Both the position numbers and the translations under genes were made by a program. This document shows, piece after piece, positions 63,651 to 64,000 of a stretch of DNA of 64,000 bases. Within the stretch, counting starts at the first letter, position 1. Each line of letters opens with the position of its first letter. Under the pieces are notes generated by a model. That model was not told the origin of the DNA. It saw only the letters and a list, made by a program, of their open reading frames with translations, and ran no database searches. Origin of the DNA: Ciona savignyi (taxonomy: Eukaryota > Chordata > Ascidiacea > Phlebobranchia > Cionidae); the NCBI GenBank assembly GCA_000149265.1, contig CH003301.1, positions 368,137 to 432,136 on the forward strand, written 5' to 3'.

Positions 63651-64000
63651 ACTCAAGAGGTTTTTTCAGTGAACGCTGTGTGATTTGTCTTACATGGAAA
63701 TCTATACTTTAACCATGTACAAAGTCTAACTGTCTTTGCTGCATAAAATCAACTGTATTAATTACGAATATTTAAATTTAGTAGTTGACTATGCAAACCT
63801 AAAATAACAAGGGTTAGCATGCGAAGTTGCTTTTATTATGATATTATTTATAAACCGTCACACTGCATTTGAAATCTTTAAATGTTCTAAAATGGAATAT
63901 AATCCTAATTGATTTTAGTAGCAGTTTGTTCATTACTTATAAGGATGTCTGTTGTTGCGATTTTTTACCTATGTTTATTTTTTTTATTTATAAATCATTC
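63651..64000. other. Right-edge non-coding sequence
   Basis: AT-rich, with no exon, repeat or signal recognised before the window ends. Confidence 0.5.

Overview
The window is intron-rich, AT-rich animal nuclear DNA. Short exons with GT/AG boundaries, compact introns, closely packed genes, likely trans-splice acceptors just upstream of start codons and a recurring tRNA-derived SINE point to a tunicate, most likely a Ciona species. The species call is inference; no search was run. All gene models were built by hand by joining exons on splice signals, reading phase and remembered family sequence. Exon coordinates are given in each entry.

Layout. 183-5934 (+): 3' part of an EFCAB6-like multi-EF-hand gene, cut by the left edge. 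7781-13057 (+): collagen prolyl 4-hydroxylase alpha subunit. 13325-16641 (-): short flavin-containing monooxygenase. 19342-27051 (+): kinesin-2 motor KIF3B, with a piggyBac-like MITE in an intron and an unexplained in-frame TGA near the 3' end. 27968-30687 (-): BDH1-like short-chain dehydrogenase. 32124-38741 (-): cytosolic X-Pro aminopeptidase XPNPEP1. It is divergent, across a 577-bp promoter region with TATA and CRE motifs, from 39319-42052 (+): a CIB1-like EF-hand protein whose last intron holds a 714-bp TIR element. 42676-44718 (+): intronless UVSSA. Only 164 bp later comes 44883-50860 (+): FERRY3 (C12orf4 homologue), a candidate operon pair. 52855-53693 (+): broken single-exon CRAL-TRIO copy. 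54573-58527 (+): cathepsin C. 60011-60713 (-): broken multi-pass membrane protein gene. 61808-63642: a DNA transposon with a hAT-type MITE nested inside it.

The genes are mostly ordinary housekeeping or conserved metazoan genes with no shared pathway: collagen hydroxylation in the ER, xenobiotic oxidation, intraflagellar transport, ketone-body metabolism, proline-peptide turnover, integrin/calcium signalling, transcription-coupled repair, endosomal mRNA transport and lysosomal proteolysis. EFCAB6 and KIF3B are both linked to cilia, but they are separated by unrelated genes.

I did not find a convincing new multi-gene system. The points most worth checking are the KIF3B internal stop, the two-layer transposon at the right end, three further nonautonomous DNA elements with clear target duplications or hairpins, the UVSSA-FERRY3 junction, a 51-codon membrane microprotein candidate, and two broken gene copies.
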